This document shows positions 53,924 through 63,361 of a stretch of 64,000 nt of DNA, piece by piece. The translations under genes and the position numbers were made by a program. Position 1 is the first letter of the stretch, and the number at the start of each line of letters is the position of its first letter. The DNA lies in NCBI GenBank assembly GCA_050330995.1, contig JBHJHI010000022.1, forward strand, positions 1 to 64,000, written 5' to 3'. The notes beneath the pieces were generated by a model, which was not told the DNA's origin, did not search any database, and was given only the letters and a program-made list of their open reading frames with translations. Source of the stretch: Thermohalobaculum sp050330995. GTDB taxonomy: Bacteria; Pseudomonadota; Alphaproteobacteria; Rhodobacterales; Rhodobacteraceae.

Positions 53924-55381
53924 ATGACCCATGACGCCCGGCCGAGCGCCAGCCACTACGTCGACGGCGCCTATCTCGACGACGAGGCGGGCGAGGAAAT
54001 CCCCGTCGTCTATCCCGCGAACGGCGAGCGCATCGCCACCGTCCACACCGCGACCGAGGTCGTGCTCGACCGCGCTCTCGACGCAGCGGCGCGCGCGCAG
54101 AAGGACTGGGCGCGGCGCTCGGGGCGCGAGCGCGGTCGGGTGCTGACCCGCGCGGCCGCCCTCATGCGCGAGCGCAACCGCGACTTGTCCGTGCTGGAGA
54201 CGCTCGACACCGGCAAGCCGCTGTCCGAGACGCTGGTGGCCGACGCGACCTCGGGCGCGGACGCGCTCGAATACTTCGGCGGGCTGGCGGGGAGCCTGAC
54301 CGGCGAGCACATCCCGCTCGGGGCGGACTGGGCCTACACCGTGCGCGAGCCGCTCGGGGTCTGCGCCGGGCTCGGCGCCTGGAACTATCCGACCCAGATC
54401 GCCTGCTGGAAGGCCGCCCCCGCGCTCGCCTGCGGCAACGCCATGGTGTTCAAGCCTTCCGAGACCACGCCGCTCTCGGCGCTCAAGGTGGCCGAGATCC
54501 TGACCGAGACCGGCCTGCCGGCGGGTCTCTTCAACGTGGTGCAGGGCGCGGGGGCGGTCGGCGCGCGCCTCGCCACCGACCCGCGCGTCGCCAAGGTGTC
54601 GCTGACCGGCTCGGCGCCGACGGGCAAGCGCGTCTACGCCGCCGCGGCGGCCGAGATGAAGCACGTCACCATGGAATTGGGTGGCAAGTCGCCGATGCTG
54701 GTGTTCGACGACGCCGATCTCGACAACGCCGTCGGCGGGGCGATCCTCGGCAACTTCTATTCCTCGGGCCAGGTCTGCTCGAACGGTACGCGGGTGTTCG
54801 TGCAGTCCGGCATCAAGGAACGGTTCCTCGACAGCCTGGTCGAGCGGCTGGCGAACGCGGTGATCGGCGACCCGCTCCTTGAGGCGACCACCTTCGGCCC
54901 GCTGGTCAGCGAGCGGCAAATGGAGATCGTGCTCGGCTACATCGACAAGGGCCGCGTCGAGGGCGCGCGCCTCGTCGCCGGCGGCGAGCGGCTCGACCGC
55001 GCCGGCTTCTGGGTCGCGCCGACGGTGTTCGCCGACGTCACCGACACGATGACCATCGCGCGCGAGGAGATCTTCGGCCCCGTCATGGCCGTGCTCGATT
55101 TCGAGGACGAGGACGAGGCGGTCGCGCGCGCCAACGCCACGCCCTACGGCCTCTCGGCCGGGGTGTTCACCCGCGACCTCGCGCGCGCGCACCGCGTGAT
55201 CGGCCGGCTGGAGGCCGGAAGCTGCTTCGTCAACTCCTACAACGACGCGCCGGTCGAGGTGCCGTTCGGCGGCGTCAAGATGTCGGGCGTCGGGCGCGAG
55301 AACTCGAAGGCGGCGATCGAGCACTACAGCCGGCTGAAATCGGTCTATGTCCGCATGGGCGACGTGGAGGCGCCGTACTGA
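53924..55381 (+). CDS. betB: Betaine-aldehyde dehydrogenase
   Basis: 485 residues from ATG 53924; a GTG at 53912 overlapping the betC stop is possible. NAD(P)-dependent oxidation of betaine aldehyde to glycine betaine. Asn154 (WNYP), Glu251 (TMELGGKSP) and catalytic Cys285 (SGQVCSNGTRV) are in place; the C-terminal KMSGVGRENSKAAIEHYS is typical of BetB. Its stop and the betA start share one base (TGATG). Confidence 0.96.
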   Translation: MTHDARPSASHYVDGAYLDDEAGEEIPVVYPANGERIATVHTATEVVLDRALDAAARAQKDWARRSGRERGRVLTRAAALMRERNRDLSVLETLDTGKPLSETLVADATSGADALEYFGGLAGSLTGEHIPLGADWAYTVREPLGVCAGLGAWNYPTQIACWKAAPALACGNAMVFKPSETTPLSALKVAEILTETGLPAGLFNVVQGAGAVGARLATDPRVAKVSLTGSAPTGKRVYAAAAAEMKHVTMELGGKSPMLVFDDADLDNAVGGAILGNFYSSGQVCSNGTRVFVQSGIKERFLDSLVERLANAVIGDPLLEATTFGPLVSERQMEIVLGYIDKGRVEGARLVAGGERLDRAGFWVAPTVFADVTDTMTIAREEIFGPVMAVLDFEDEDEAVARANATPYGLSAGVFTRDLARAHRVIGRLEAGSCFVNSYNDAPVEVPFGGVKMSGVGRENSKAAIEHYSRLKSVYVRMGDVEAPY

Positions 55382-57039
55382 TGCGCGCCGACTACGTCGT
55401 CGTCGGCGCCGGCAGCGCCGGTTGCGCCATGGCGTACCGCCTCGCCGAGGCCGGCCGCAGCGTGATCGTGATCGAGGCCGGTGGCTCCGACTGGGGGCCG
55501 TTCATCAACATGCCGGGCGCGCTCAGCTACCCGATGAACATGGCGCGCTACGACTGGGGCTACGCTTCCGAGCCCGAGCCGCACCTGGGCGGGCGCCGCC
55601 TCACCGTGCCGCGCGGGCGCGTGATCGGCGGCTCGTCCTCGATCAACGGCATGGTCTACGTCCGCGGCCACGCGCGCGACTTCGACCACTGGCGCGACCG
55701 GGGCGCGGACGGCTGGGGCTTCGCCGACGTGGCGCCCTACTACAAGCGCCTCGAACGCTGGGACGACGGCGGGCAGGGGGGCGATCCCGACTGGCGCGGG
55801 CGGGACGGGCCGATGCACGTCTCTCGCGGCCCCCGCGAGAGCCCACTGACGCGCGCCTTCGTGGAGGCCGGCCGGCAGGCGGGCTACGCCGTGACAGGCG
55901 ACTACAACGGCGCGCGCCAGGAAGGCTTCGGCCCGGCCGACATGACCGTCCATCGGGGCGAGCGCTGGTCGGCGGCCAAGGCCTACCTCCGCCCGGCGAT
56001 GGCGACCGGGCGCTGCACGCTGCTGCGCGCCATAGCGCTCCGCGTCGTGGTCGAGGAGGGCCGCGCGACCGGCGTCGCGGTCGCGCGCGGCGAGAGCGAG
56101 GAGATCGTCGAGGCGGGCTCGGAGGTGATCCTCGCCGCCTCCTCGATCAACACGCCGAAGCTCCTGATGCTGTCGGGCATCGGTCCGGGGGAGCATCTGG
56201 CCGAGCACGGGATCGCGACGGTGGCCGACCGCCCCGGCGTCGGGCGCAACTTGCAGGACCATCTCGAACTCTACGTCCAGGCCGCAGCCGCCGAGCCGGT
56301 CAGCCTATTCCGCTACTGGAACCTCCCCGGCAAGGCCTACGTCGGCGCGCGCTGGCTGCTGACGCGCACGGGGCCGGGCGCCTCCAACCAGTTCGAGAGC
56401 ATGGCCTTCGTCCGCTCCGCCGCCGGTATCGACTACCCGGACGTGCAGATCCACTTCCTGCCGATCGCGGTGCGCTACGACGGGCGGGCCGCCCCCGAGG
56501 GCCACGGCTTCCAGGCCCATGTCGGGCCGATGCGCTCGCCCTCGCGCGGCGCGGTGACGCTCGCCTCGCCCGACCCGGCCGAGGCGCCGCGCATCGCGTT
56601 CAACTACATGAGCCACGACGAGGACTGGCGCGACTTCCGACGGTGCATCCGCCTCGTGCGCGAGATCTTCGCCCAGCCGGCCTTCGCGCCCTACTACCGC
56701 CACGAGATCCAGCCAGGCGCCGACGCCACCTCCGACGACGCGCTCGACGCCTTCATCCGCGAGCACGCCGAGAGCGCCTATCACCCCTGCGGCACCTGCC
56801 GGATGGGCCGCGCCGACGATCCGGGCGCGGTGGTCGACCCCGAGACCCGCGTGATCGGCGTCGAGCGGCTGCGCGTCGCCGACAGCTCGATCTTCCCGCG
56901 CATCACCAACGGCACCCTCAACGCCCCCTCGATCCTGGTCGGCGAGAAGGCGGCCGACCACGTCCTCGCCCGCCCGCCCCTGCCGCCCGGGAACGCCGAG
57001 CCCTGGGTCCACCCGGACTGGCGCACCGCGCAGCGCTGA
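55381..57039 (+). CDS. betA: Choline dehydrogenase
   Basis: 552 residues. GMC oxidoreductase: FAD-binding YVVVGAGSAGCAMAYRLAE at the N-terminus, PRGRVIGGSSSINGMVYVRGH (GMC signature 1), GSEVILAASSINTPKLLMLSGIG-type signature 2, and the active-site HPCGTCRMG plus ITNGTLNAPSILVGEKAAD at the C-terminus. Oxidises choline to betaine aldehyde at the membrane and can take the second step too. Last gene of betICBA. Confidence 0.96.
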   Translation: MRADYVVVGAGSAGCAMAYRLAEAGRSVIVIEAGGSDWGPFINMPGALSYPMNMARYDWGYASEPEPHLGGRRLTVPRGRVIGGSSSINGMVYVRGHARDFDHWRDRGADGWGFADVAPYYKRLERWDDGGQGGDPDWRGRDGPMHVSRGPRESPLTRAFVEAGRQAGYAVTGDYNGARQEGFGPADMTVHRGERWSAAKAYLRPAMATGRCTLLRAIALRVVVEEGRATGVAVARGESEEIVEAGSEVILAASSINTPKLLMLSGIGPGEHLAEHGIATVADRPGVGRNLQDHLELYVQAAAAEPVSLFRYWNLPGKAYVGARWLLTRTGPGASNQFESMAFVRSAAGIDYPDVQIHFLPIAVRYDGRAAPEGHGFQAHVGPMRSPSRGAVTLASPDPAEAPRIAFNYMSHDEDWRDFRRCIRLVREIFAQPAFAPYYRHEIQPGADATSDDALDAFIREHAESAYHPCGTCRMGRADDPGAVVDPETRVIGVERLRVADSSIFPRITNGTLNAPSILVGEKAADHVLARPPLPPGNAEPWVHPDWRTAQR

Positions 57040-57205
57040 GCGAAGGCGCCCGACCTCGAGGGAGGCGCCGTCGGTGCCGTTCCGGAGCGGCGGGGTCCGG
57101 CGTCGCCGCCGCCATGGGCCGGGGCGGCGGACCCGGGTCGGGAACCGACCACCGCCGCGCGTCCCCGCGCTTGCCGTCACCCCGCCCCGGCGCTAGAGGC
57201 GCGCC

Positions 57206-58573
57206 ATGTTCACCCTCGCGATCATCGGCCGGCCCAACGTCGGCAAGTCGACGCTGTTCAACCGCCTCGTGGGCAAGCGCCTCGCGCTGGTCGACGATCG
57301 CCCCGGCGTCACCCGCGATCTGCGCGAGGGCGAGGCGCGGCTCGGCGATCTGGCCTTCCGGGTGGTCGACACCGCGGGGCTTGAGGAGGTCGAGGACGAT
57401 AGCCTGCCCGGACGGATGCGGCGGCTGACCGAGCGCGCGGTCGCCGAGGCCGATCTCTGCCTGTTCCTCGTCGACGCGCGCGCCGGGATCACGCCCACCG
57501 ACCGGCTGTTCGCCGATCTTCTGCGAAAGCGCGGCGCGCCGATGCTGCTCGCGGCCAACAAGTCGGAGGGGCGCGCGGGCGACGCGGGCTACTACGACGC
57601 CTTCGAGCTCGGCCTCGGCGAGCCGCTCGCACTCTCGGCCGAGCACGGCGAGGGGTTCTCGGAGTTGTACGCGGCGATCGAGCCCTACGTCCTCGCCGCC
57701 GCGGCGACGGCGGGCGAGGCGGTGGACGACGGCGAGGCCGATCCGCTGGCCGAGCGCCGCCCGCTCCGCCTCGCCGTGATCGGGAGGCCGAACGCCGGCA
57801 AGTCGACGCTGATCAACAGCATCGTCGGCCACGACCGGCTGCTGACCGGGCCGGAGGCTGGGATCACCCGCGACGCCATCGCCGTCGACGCCGACTGGGG
57901 TGGACGCCGGGTGCGTCTCTACGACACCGCGGGCATGCGCAAGAAGGCGCGGGTGGCCGAGAAGCTGGAGAAGCTCTCGGTCGCCGACGGCCTCCGCGCG
58001 ATCCGCTTCGCCGAGGTCGTGGTGCTGCTGATGGACGCCGAGACCGCGTTCGAGACACAGGACCTGCGTCTCGCCGATCTCGCCGAACGCGAGGGCCGCG
58101 CGGTGGTGTTCGCCGTCTCGAAGTGGGATCTGGTCGAGACGCGCCAGGAACGGCTGCGCGATCTGCACGAGCGAGCCGGGCGGCTTCTGCCCCAGCTCGC
58201 CGGCACGCCGCTCGTGACGGTCTCGGGCGTCACCGGACGCGGCCTCGACCGCCTCGCGGGCGCGGTCGAGCGCCAGCACCGGCTCTGGAACACGCGGGTG
58301 TCGACGTCGAAGCTCAACGACTGGCTCGCCCTGATGCTCGACGCGCACCCGCCGCCGGCGCCGGGGGGGCGGCGCATCCGCATCCGCTTCATCACCCAGG
58401 TGAAGGCCCGTCCGCCGAGCTTCGTGGCGTTCTGCTCGCGCGCCGAGGCGCTCGATGCGGCCTACGCCCGCTACCTCGTGAACGGGCTGCGGCGCGACTT
58501 CGGCCTGGACGGCGTGCCGATCCGGCTGGCCTGGCGCAAGCCGGACAACCCCTACGCACAGCGCGGGCGCTAG
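57206..58573 (+). CDS. der: Ribosome-assembly GTPase Der (EngA)
   Basis: 455 residues with two tandem G domains: first GRPNVGKST, DTAGLEEV, NKSEG; second GRPNAGKST, DTAGMRKKARV, SKWDLVE; then the KH-like C-terminal domain (LALMLDAHPPP, RIRIRFITQVKARPPSFVAFCSR). Needed for 50S maturation. Usually follows bamB; here it is 166 bases after betA, so it probably has its own promoter in that gap. Confidence 0.97.
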   Translation: MFTLAIIGRPNVGKSTLFNRLVGKRLALVDDRPGVTRDLREGEARLGDLAFRVVDTAGLEEVEDDSLPGRMRRLTERAVAEADLCLFLVDARAGITPTDRLFADLLRKRGAPMLLAANKSEGRAGDAGYYDAFELGLGEPLALSAEHGEGFSELYAAIEPYVLAAAATAGEAVDDGEADPLAERRPLRLAVIGRPNAGKSTLINSIVGHDRLLTGPEAGITRDAIAVDADWGGRRVRLYDTAGMRKKARVAEKLEKLSVADGLRAIRFAEVVVLLMDAETAFETQDLRLADLAEREGRAVVFAVSKWDLVETRQERLRDLHERAGRLLPQLAGTPLVTVSGVTGRGLDRLAGAVERQHRLWNTRVSTSKLNDWLALMLDAHPPPAPGGRRIRIRFITQVKARPPSFVAFCSRAEALDAAYARYLVNGLRRDFGLDGVPIRLAWRKPDNPYAQRGR

Positions 58574-58759
58574 GGCGCTCCGTCACCGGGCGAGCCACAT
58601 CGGCGTCGCCGTGTCCGATCGGGCCGCGGGACGCCACCGAGTCGAGCCCGACGGGTCCTGAACGGCTCGTTTACGACCATTAACAAAAAAGATGTTGTTT
58701 CATTTGGAACCATTTCCTATTGGCCTCACACGGCCACCCAGGGGACCGGAGGGGGAACC
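58574..58759. other. Spacer with AT-rich promoter-like stretch
   Basis: The second half (about 58665-58730) is AT-rich (AACAAAAAAGATGTTGTTTC and following), like the flanks of the other two sorting-tail genes. A ribosome site CCGGAGGGGG (58747-58755) precedes the ATG at 58760. No gene seen; -35/-10 boxes are not clear. Confidence 0.4.
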
Positions 58760-59380
58760 ATGCGGACAGTGTCTGTGTTGACATGCCTCGGCATCGCGGC
58801 GGCGGGGGCTGCCGACGCCGCCGTCTTCAGGCTCGATCTCACCGCGACCGTCGAGCGCGTCGATGCCGTCAGCCTGGAGGCCGTCGAGCTGCGCGAGGTC
58901 TCGGGCGGCGGCCTCATCACCATCGACGACACGCTGCTGACCGGCGTCGGCGCCACGATCCCCGGTACGGCATCCGGCATCAGCTACGACATCACCTTTG
59001 ACGGCATCGAGTTCGTCGGCGCGTTCGATGGCGCGGACGACGCGTTCGAGGTGCTCTCCCTGGTGCCGCCGAGCGTCGGCCTCGCCCCCGACCCCGAAAC
59101 TTTCTTCACCCTCGTGAGCGCCGCGAACGTGGACGGCGATCCGGATCGGCAGGACCCCTTCCTCGCCCTCACCCCCACGGGCGACGGCACGAGCGGTACC
59201 TTCTCCAGCCGCCAGCTTCGCACGCTCGCCGACTCGAGCGAGAACGTCATGGAATCGATGCCTGGCAGCTACTCGCTGTCGCTGGTGCCGGGCGCGGTGA
59301 TACCGGTGCCGGCCTCGGGGGTCCTGTTCACCGGCCTCCTCGCCGGCCTCGCGTTCTGGCAGCGCCGGCGCGCCGCCTGA
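58760..59380 (+). CDS. Secreted protein with VPVP-type C-terminal sorting tail
   Basis: 206 residues. Signal peptide about 1-20 (ADAA). The body contains LITIDDTLLTG, SGISYDITFDGIEFVG and repeated acidic loops but no family I know. The end IPVPASGVLFTGLLAGLAFW plus QRRRAA has the Pro motif, helix and Arg cluster of PEP-CTERM-like sorting signals. Third such gene in the window, again with an AT-rich upstream region and no partner gene. Confidence 0.72.
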   Translation: MRTVSVLTCLGIAAAGAADAAVFRLDLTATVERVDAVSLEAVELREVSGGGLITIDDTLLTGVGATIPGTASGISYDITFDGIEFVGAFDGADDAFEVLSLVPPSVGLAPDPETFFTLVSAANVDGDPDRQDPFLALTPTGDGTSGTFSSRQLRTLADSSENVMESMPGSYSLSLVPGAVIPVPASGVLFTGLLAGLAFWQRRRAA

Positions 59381-59395
59381 CGGCCTGATCGCGGC

Positions 59396-60367
59396 TCAGT
59401 CCGCGCCGACCCGTGCGGGGCGCACGCAGGCGTGCGCCGCGCATTCCAGCTCGATCGTGGTATGGGCGACGGCGAAGCGCTGCGCGAGGCGGCGCTTGAC
59501 CGCCGCCTTGACCGCGTCGGCGCGCCGCCACTGCCCGGCTTCGATCGTCACGTGGGCATCGAGGGCGTTCCGCCGCTCGTCGAGCTGCCAGAGGTGCAGA
59601 TGGTGGACGTCGGCCACGCCCTCCACCTCGGCGATCGCGTCGAGCACGGCGTCGACCTCGACGTCCGGCGGGCTGCCGAGCATCAGGACGCGCACGACCC
59701 CGCCCGCATCGCGCCCGACGTGCCAGAGCACGTAGGCGGCGATCGCGAGCGTCAGCAGCGGGTCGACGAGACGCCAGTCGTAGAGGATTACCAGCACGCC
59801 CGAGACCAGCACCGCGATCGAGCCGAGCGCGTCGGCGAGGTTGTGCAGCACCGCCGCGCGCATGTTGGCGCTGCCCGCGGCCATCGGCCGGGTCAGCCGG
59901 ACCGTCGCCACGTCGACCGCGAGCGCGACCGCGGCCACCGCGACCACCACCCAACCGACGACCGGTTGCGGGTCCACGAGGCCGAGGCAGGCCTCGACCG
60001 CGAGCCAGGCGCCGATCGCGGCGAGCAGGGTGTAGTTGACGAGCGCCGCCACCGCCCCCGCTCGGCCGTAGCCGAAGGTCATCGCCGCGCTCGCCGGACG
60101 CCGGGCGATGCGCCGCGCGGCCAGCGCGATCACCAGCGACAGCGCGTCCGAGAGGTTGTGGATCGCGTCGGCGACCAGCGCGAGGCTGCCGGCGAACAGC
60201 CCGCCCGCGATCTGTGCGAGCGTCAGCGCGAGGTTGGCGCCGACCGCGAGCGCCACGCGGGTGTCGCCGAGCGCTTCGGGACCGGCATCGTGGTGGTCGT
60301 GGCGGCGAGGCGCCGCGGCCGGGGCCGGGCGCGGCTCGGACCGGCGGCGCGCGCTTCGCGGGCTCAA
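59396..60367 (-). CDS. Cation diffusion facilitator (zinc/cobalt-type exporter)
   Basis: 323 residues, start TTG 60367, which overlaps the SDR stop (TTGA 60364-60367); no ATG is available before the conserved region. A His-rich N-terminus (RRHDHHDAG), six membrane helices, and the two metal motifs HNLSDA and HNLADA (HxxxD on helices 2 and 5), followed by the cytoplasmic domain with VHHLHLWQLD. Resembles ZitB/CzcD-type zinc exporters. Third gene of a purF-SDR-CDF unit. Confidence 0.9.
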   Translation of the reverse strand: MSPRSARRRSEPRPAPAAAPRRHDHHDAGPEALGDTRVALAVGANLALTLAQIAGGLFAGSLALVADAIHNLSDALSLVIALAARRIARRPASAAMTFGYGRAGAVAALVNYTLLAAIGAWLAVEACLGLVDPQPVVGWVVVAVAAVALAVDVATVRLTRPMAAGSANMRAAVLHNLADALGSIAVLVSGVLVILYDWRLVDPLLTLAIAAYVLWHVGRDAGGVVRVLMLGSPPDVEVDAVLDAIAEVEGVADVHHLHLWQLDERRNALDAHVTIEAGQWRRADAVKAAVKRRLAQRFAVAHTTIELECAAHACVRPARVGAD

Positions 60368-61062
60368 AGCACGCGCCTCTCGCCGGGGGCGACGCCCGCG
60401 TCGAGCGCGGCGCAGAGCCGCTCGGCCGCCTCGGCGCAGCTCGTGAGCGCGGCCGGGTCCTGCGTCGGGTAGAACCGGCTCCTGAGCGCGGTCGCCATCG
60501 CGGGCGGGACCACCTCGGCCACCCTGATCTCCTCGCGGACCTCCAGCGCCCAGGCCCGTGTCATCGCCGACTGCGCCGTCTTGATCCCCGCGTAGAGCCC
60601 CCAGAACGGCGCTTCCTCGCGGTGGTCGGTCGCGATCAGCGCGGTCGCGTCCGGCGCGAGGCGGAGCAGGGGGTCGAGCACGCGCACCAGACGCTGGAAG
60701 GCGCGCAGGTCGGTCGCGAGCGCACGGTCGAGATCCTTGTCGGTCACATGCGCGAGCGGCGAGAGGAACGGCGCGAAGGCTGCGGTGTGCAGCCAGAGGT
60801 CGAGCCGGCCGAAGCGCTCGTAGAGCGCGGCCCCGAGGCGGGCGAGGCCCTGATCGTCGCCGATGTCGAGCGGCACCAGCGTCGCCGCGCCCGCACCGTC
60901 GGCCCGGATCGCGTCGTCGAGCGCCTCCAGGCCCCCGATCGTGCGCGCGACCGCGACGACGTGGGCGCCGCGCGCCGCGAAGGCCCGCGCCGAGGCGTGG
61001 CCGAAGCCGCGCGAGGCGCCGGTGACGAGGGCGATACGCCCGTCGAGGGAGCGATCGGGCAC
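60364..61062 (-). CDS. Short-chain dehydrogenase/reductase
   Basis: 232 residues from GTG 61062. NAD(P)-binding LVTGASRGFGHASARAFAARGAHVV and the catalytic YAGIK (Tyr-x-x-x-Lys). The catalytic Ser position is uncertain: the strand reads ALIATDHREEA, with Thr rather than Ser. Members next to purF are typical of Rhodobacterales; function unknown. Starts five bases after the purF stop. Confidence 0.87.
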   Translation of the reverse strand: MPDRSLDGRIALVTGASRGFGHASARAFAARGAHVVAVARTIGGLEALDDAIRADGAGAATLVPLDIGDDQGLARLGAALYERFGRLDLWLHTAAFAPFLSPLAHVTDKDLDRALATDLRAFQRLVRVLDPLLRLAPDATALIATDHREEAPFWGLYAGIKTAQSAMTRAWALEVREEIRVAEVVPPAMATALRSRFYPTQDPAALTSCAEAAERLCAALDAGVAPGERRVL

Positions 61063-61066
61063 CGGA

Positions 61067-62539
61067 TCAGGCGTCCTCGCGCACGCGGATCTCGCCCCGG
61101 GCCAGCGCGTCGGCCGGGGCGATCGGGTAGTCGCCCGAGAAGCAGGCGTCGCAGAACTGCGGCTGCTCGCCGTCGCGCCCCGCCTCGGCGCCGGCCGCGC
61201 GGTAGAGCCCGTCGAGGGAGACGAACTTCAGGCTGTCGACGCCGAGGTGGTCGCGGATCTCGTCCTCCGACATCCGCGCCGCGAGCAGCTTCGAGCGCTG
61301 CGGCGTGTCCACGCCGTAGAAGCAGGGCCACTTGGTCGGCGGAGAGGCGATGCGGAAGTGCACCTCGCGCGCGCCGGCGTCGAGCATCATGGCCTTGATC
61401 TTGGCGCTGGTGGTGCCGCGCACGACCGAGTCGTCGACCAGCACCACCCGCTTGCCCTCGACGATGGCGCGGTTGATGTTGAGCTTGAGGCGCACGCCCA
61501 TGTCGCGGATCTGCTCGGTCGGCTCGATGAAGGTGCGACCCACGTACTGGTTCTTGATGATTCCCATGGCGTAGGGGATGCCCGACTGCTGGGCGTAGCC
61601 GATCGCCGCGGGCGTGCCCGAATCGGGCACCGGGCAGACGATGTCGGCCTCGGCCGGCGCCTCGCGCGCGAGCTCGACGCCGATGCGCCGGCGCGCCTCG
61701 TAGACCGAATGGCCGCCGATCACGCTGTCCGGGCGCGAGAAGTAGACGTACTCGAAGATGCAGAAGCGCGCGCGCTTGGGCTCGAAGGGCCGGTGGCTCT
61801 CGACGCCCGCGTCGGTCGCGATCACCATCTCGCCGGGCTCGACCTCGCGCACCAGCTCGGCGCCGACGATGTCGAGCGCGCAGGTCTCGGACGACAGGAT
61901 CCAGCCGCCCTGCTTCATGCGCCCGAGCACCAGCGGGCGCACGCCGAGCGGGTCGCGCACGCCGATCAGCTTGGTGCGCGTCATCGCGATCACCGAGAAG
62001 GCGCCCTCGACCAGGCGCAGCGCGTCCTTCAGCCGCTCGGCGATCGTCTTCTGGATCGAGCGCGCCATCAGGTGGACGATGCACTCGGTGTCGCTGCCCG
62101 ACTGGAAGATCGAGCCGCGCTCGATCAGCTGGCGGCGCAGGTCGTCGGCGTTGGTCAGGTTGCCGTTGTGCGCGATCGCGCAGCCGCCGAGCGCGAACTC
62201 GGCGTAGAGCGGCTGCACGTCGCGGATCGAGGTCAGCCCCTTGGCGCCCGTGGTCGAGTAGCGGGTGTGGCCGAGCGCGGTGCGGCCGGGCAGCACGTCC
62301 ATCACCGACTGCTTGGTGAAGTTGTCGCGCACGAGCCCGATCCGGCGCACGGTGTTGAAGCCGGTGTCGGGGGCGTAGGAGACGATGCCCGCCGCCTCCT
62401 GACCGCGGTGCTGCAGCGCGTGCAGCCCCAAGGCGACGTAGTTCGCGGCCTCCTCGACGCCGATGACGCCGTAGACGCCGCACTCCTCGTGCAGCGCGTC
62501 GTCGAACGGCGTGGCGCCGTCGTCGGGATGATGGGACAA
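61067..62539 (-). CDS. purF: Amidophosphoribosyltransferase
   Basis: 490 residues from TTG 62539, supported by GAGGAG eight bases upstream; the frame stays open further but without conserved sequence. First step of purine synthesis. The Ntn glutaminase needs Cys20 (EECGVYGV) exposed by cleavage of the short propeptide. Other motifs: LQHRGQEAAGI, ALGHTRYST, NGNLTNAD, PVPDSGTPAAIGYA, NQYVGRTFI and the PRPP loop VVLVDDSVVRGTTS. Sits between cvpA and the SDR gene as usual. Confidence 0.96.
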   Translation of the reverse strand: MSHHPDDGATPFDDALHEECGVYGVIGVEEAANYVALGLHALQHRGQEAAGIVSYAPDTGFNTVRRIGLVRDNFTKQSVMDVLPGRTALGHTRYSTTGAKGLTSIRDVQPLYAEFALGGCAIAHNGNLTNADDLRRQLIERGSIFQSGSDTECIVHLMARSIQKTIAERLKDALRLVEGAFSVIAMTRTKLIGVRDPLGVRPLVLGRMKQGGWILSSETCALDIVGAELVREVEPGEMVIATDAGVESHRPFEPKRARFCIFEYVYFSRPDSVIGGHSVYEARRRIGVELAREAPAEADIVCPVPDSGTPAAIGYAQQSGIPYAMGIIKNQYVGRTFIEPTEQIRDMGVRLKLNINRAIVEGKRVVLVDDSVVRGTTSAKIKAMMLDAGAREVHFRIASPPTKWPCFYGVDTPQRSKLLAARMSEDEIRDHLGVDSLKFVSLDGLYRAAGAEAGRDGEQPQFCDACFSGDYPIAPADALARGEIRVREDA

Positions 62540-62687
62540 GGGCGTGCTCCTCGCGCTCGCGACGCGGCGGATATAAAGGGCGGCTACCCGGGTGTCACCG
62601 GGGTGTCGCACGGGTTCCCCCGCCGCGGTAGCGGCGACGTGCCGTCGCGGGCGGTCGGGAGGGCCCGAACGGCCGGGACGGTCGCGC

Positions 62688-63302
62688 TCAGCCGGGCAGG
62701 GTCAGGGGGACGGCCCGCGCCGCGCTCCCGGCGTCGTCTTCCTCGTCGACGCCCGCGCCGCAGGGGGCGAACAGCGCGTCGATGCGCGCGCCGAACCAGC
62801 CGGGGATGTCGCTCGGCAGCGCGATCTCGACCTCGGTGATCGCCTCCTCGAGGTAGGGACGCGACGCGGCCTCGGCCACGGGCGGCCATTCCTGCTGACC
62901 CTTCAGGCTGTCGTAGACGAAGTAGGCGACGGCGACGAGCACCAGCCCGCGCACGACGCCGAAGGCGAAGCCGAGCGCGCGGTCCAGAGGAGCCAGCGCG
63001 CTGTCGAGCACCGCGTTCGAGGCGAGCGGCGTGAACACCGACAGGACCAGGAGCGCGAAGGCGATCACCACCACGATGGCGGCGATGATCGAGAGCACGC
63101 AGCTGCCGGCCAGGAAGTCGCCGATCACCGGCGCCTCGCGGATCAGCGGCTCGACGAAGGGTGCGAGGTAGAGACCGACCGCGCCCGCGACCACCCAGCC
63201 CGCGAGCGCGAACGCCTCGCGCGTGAAGCCGCGCGAGTAGGCGAGCAGGCCCGAGACGAGCGCGACGCCGAGCACGCCGAAGTCGACGATGGTGAACGCC
63301 AT
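62688..63302 (-). CDS. cvpA: CvpA family membrane protein
   Basis: 204 residues, four membrane helices (about 4-22, 30-48, 64-90, 108-130). Opens FTIVDFGVLGVALVSGLLAYSRGF and contains LAGWVVAGAVGLYLAP and DRALGFAFGVVRGLVLV, matching CvpA, which affects envelope function and colicin V export and often precedes purF. The C-terminal 50 residues are acidic and variable. Confidence 0.92.
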   Translation of the reverse strand: MAFTIVDFGVLGVALVSGLLAYSRGFTREAFALAGWVVAGAVGLYLAPFVEPLIREAPVIGDFLAGSCVLSIIAAIVVVIAFALLVLSVFTPLASNAVLDSALAPLDRALGFAFGVVRGLVLVAVAYFVYDSLKGQQEWPPVAEAASRPYLEEAITEVEIALPSDIPGWFGARIDALFAPCGAGVDEEDDAGSAARAVPLTLPG

Positions 63303-63361
63303 GCGAGGTGCCCCCGAAGACCGTGGGCGGCGCGCCCCTCGCGCCGCCGCGCCGCGCCGCC

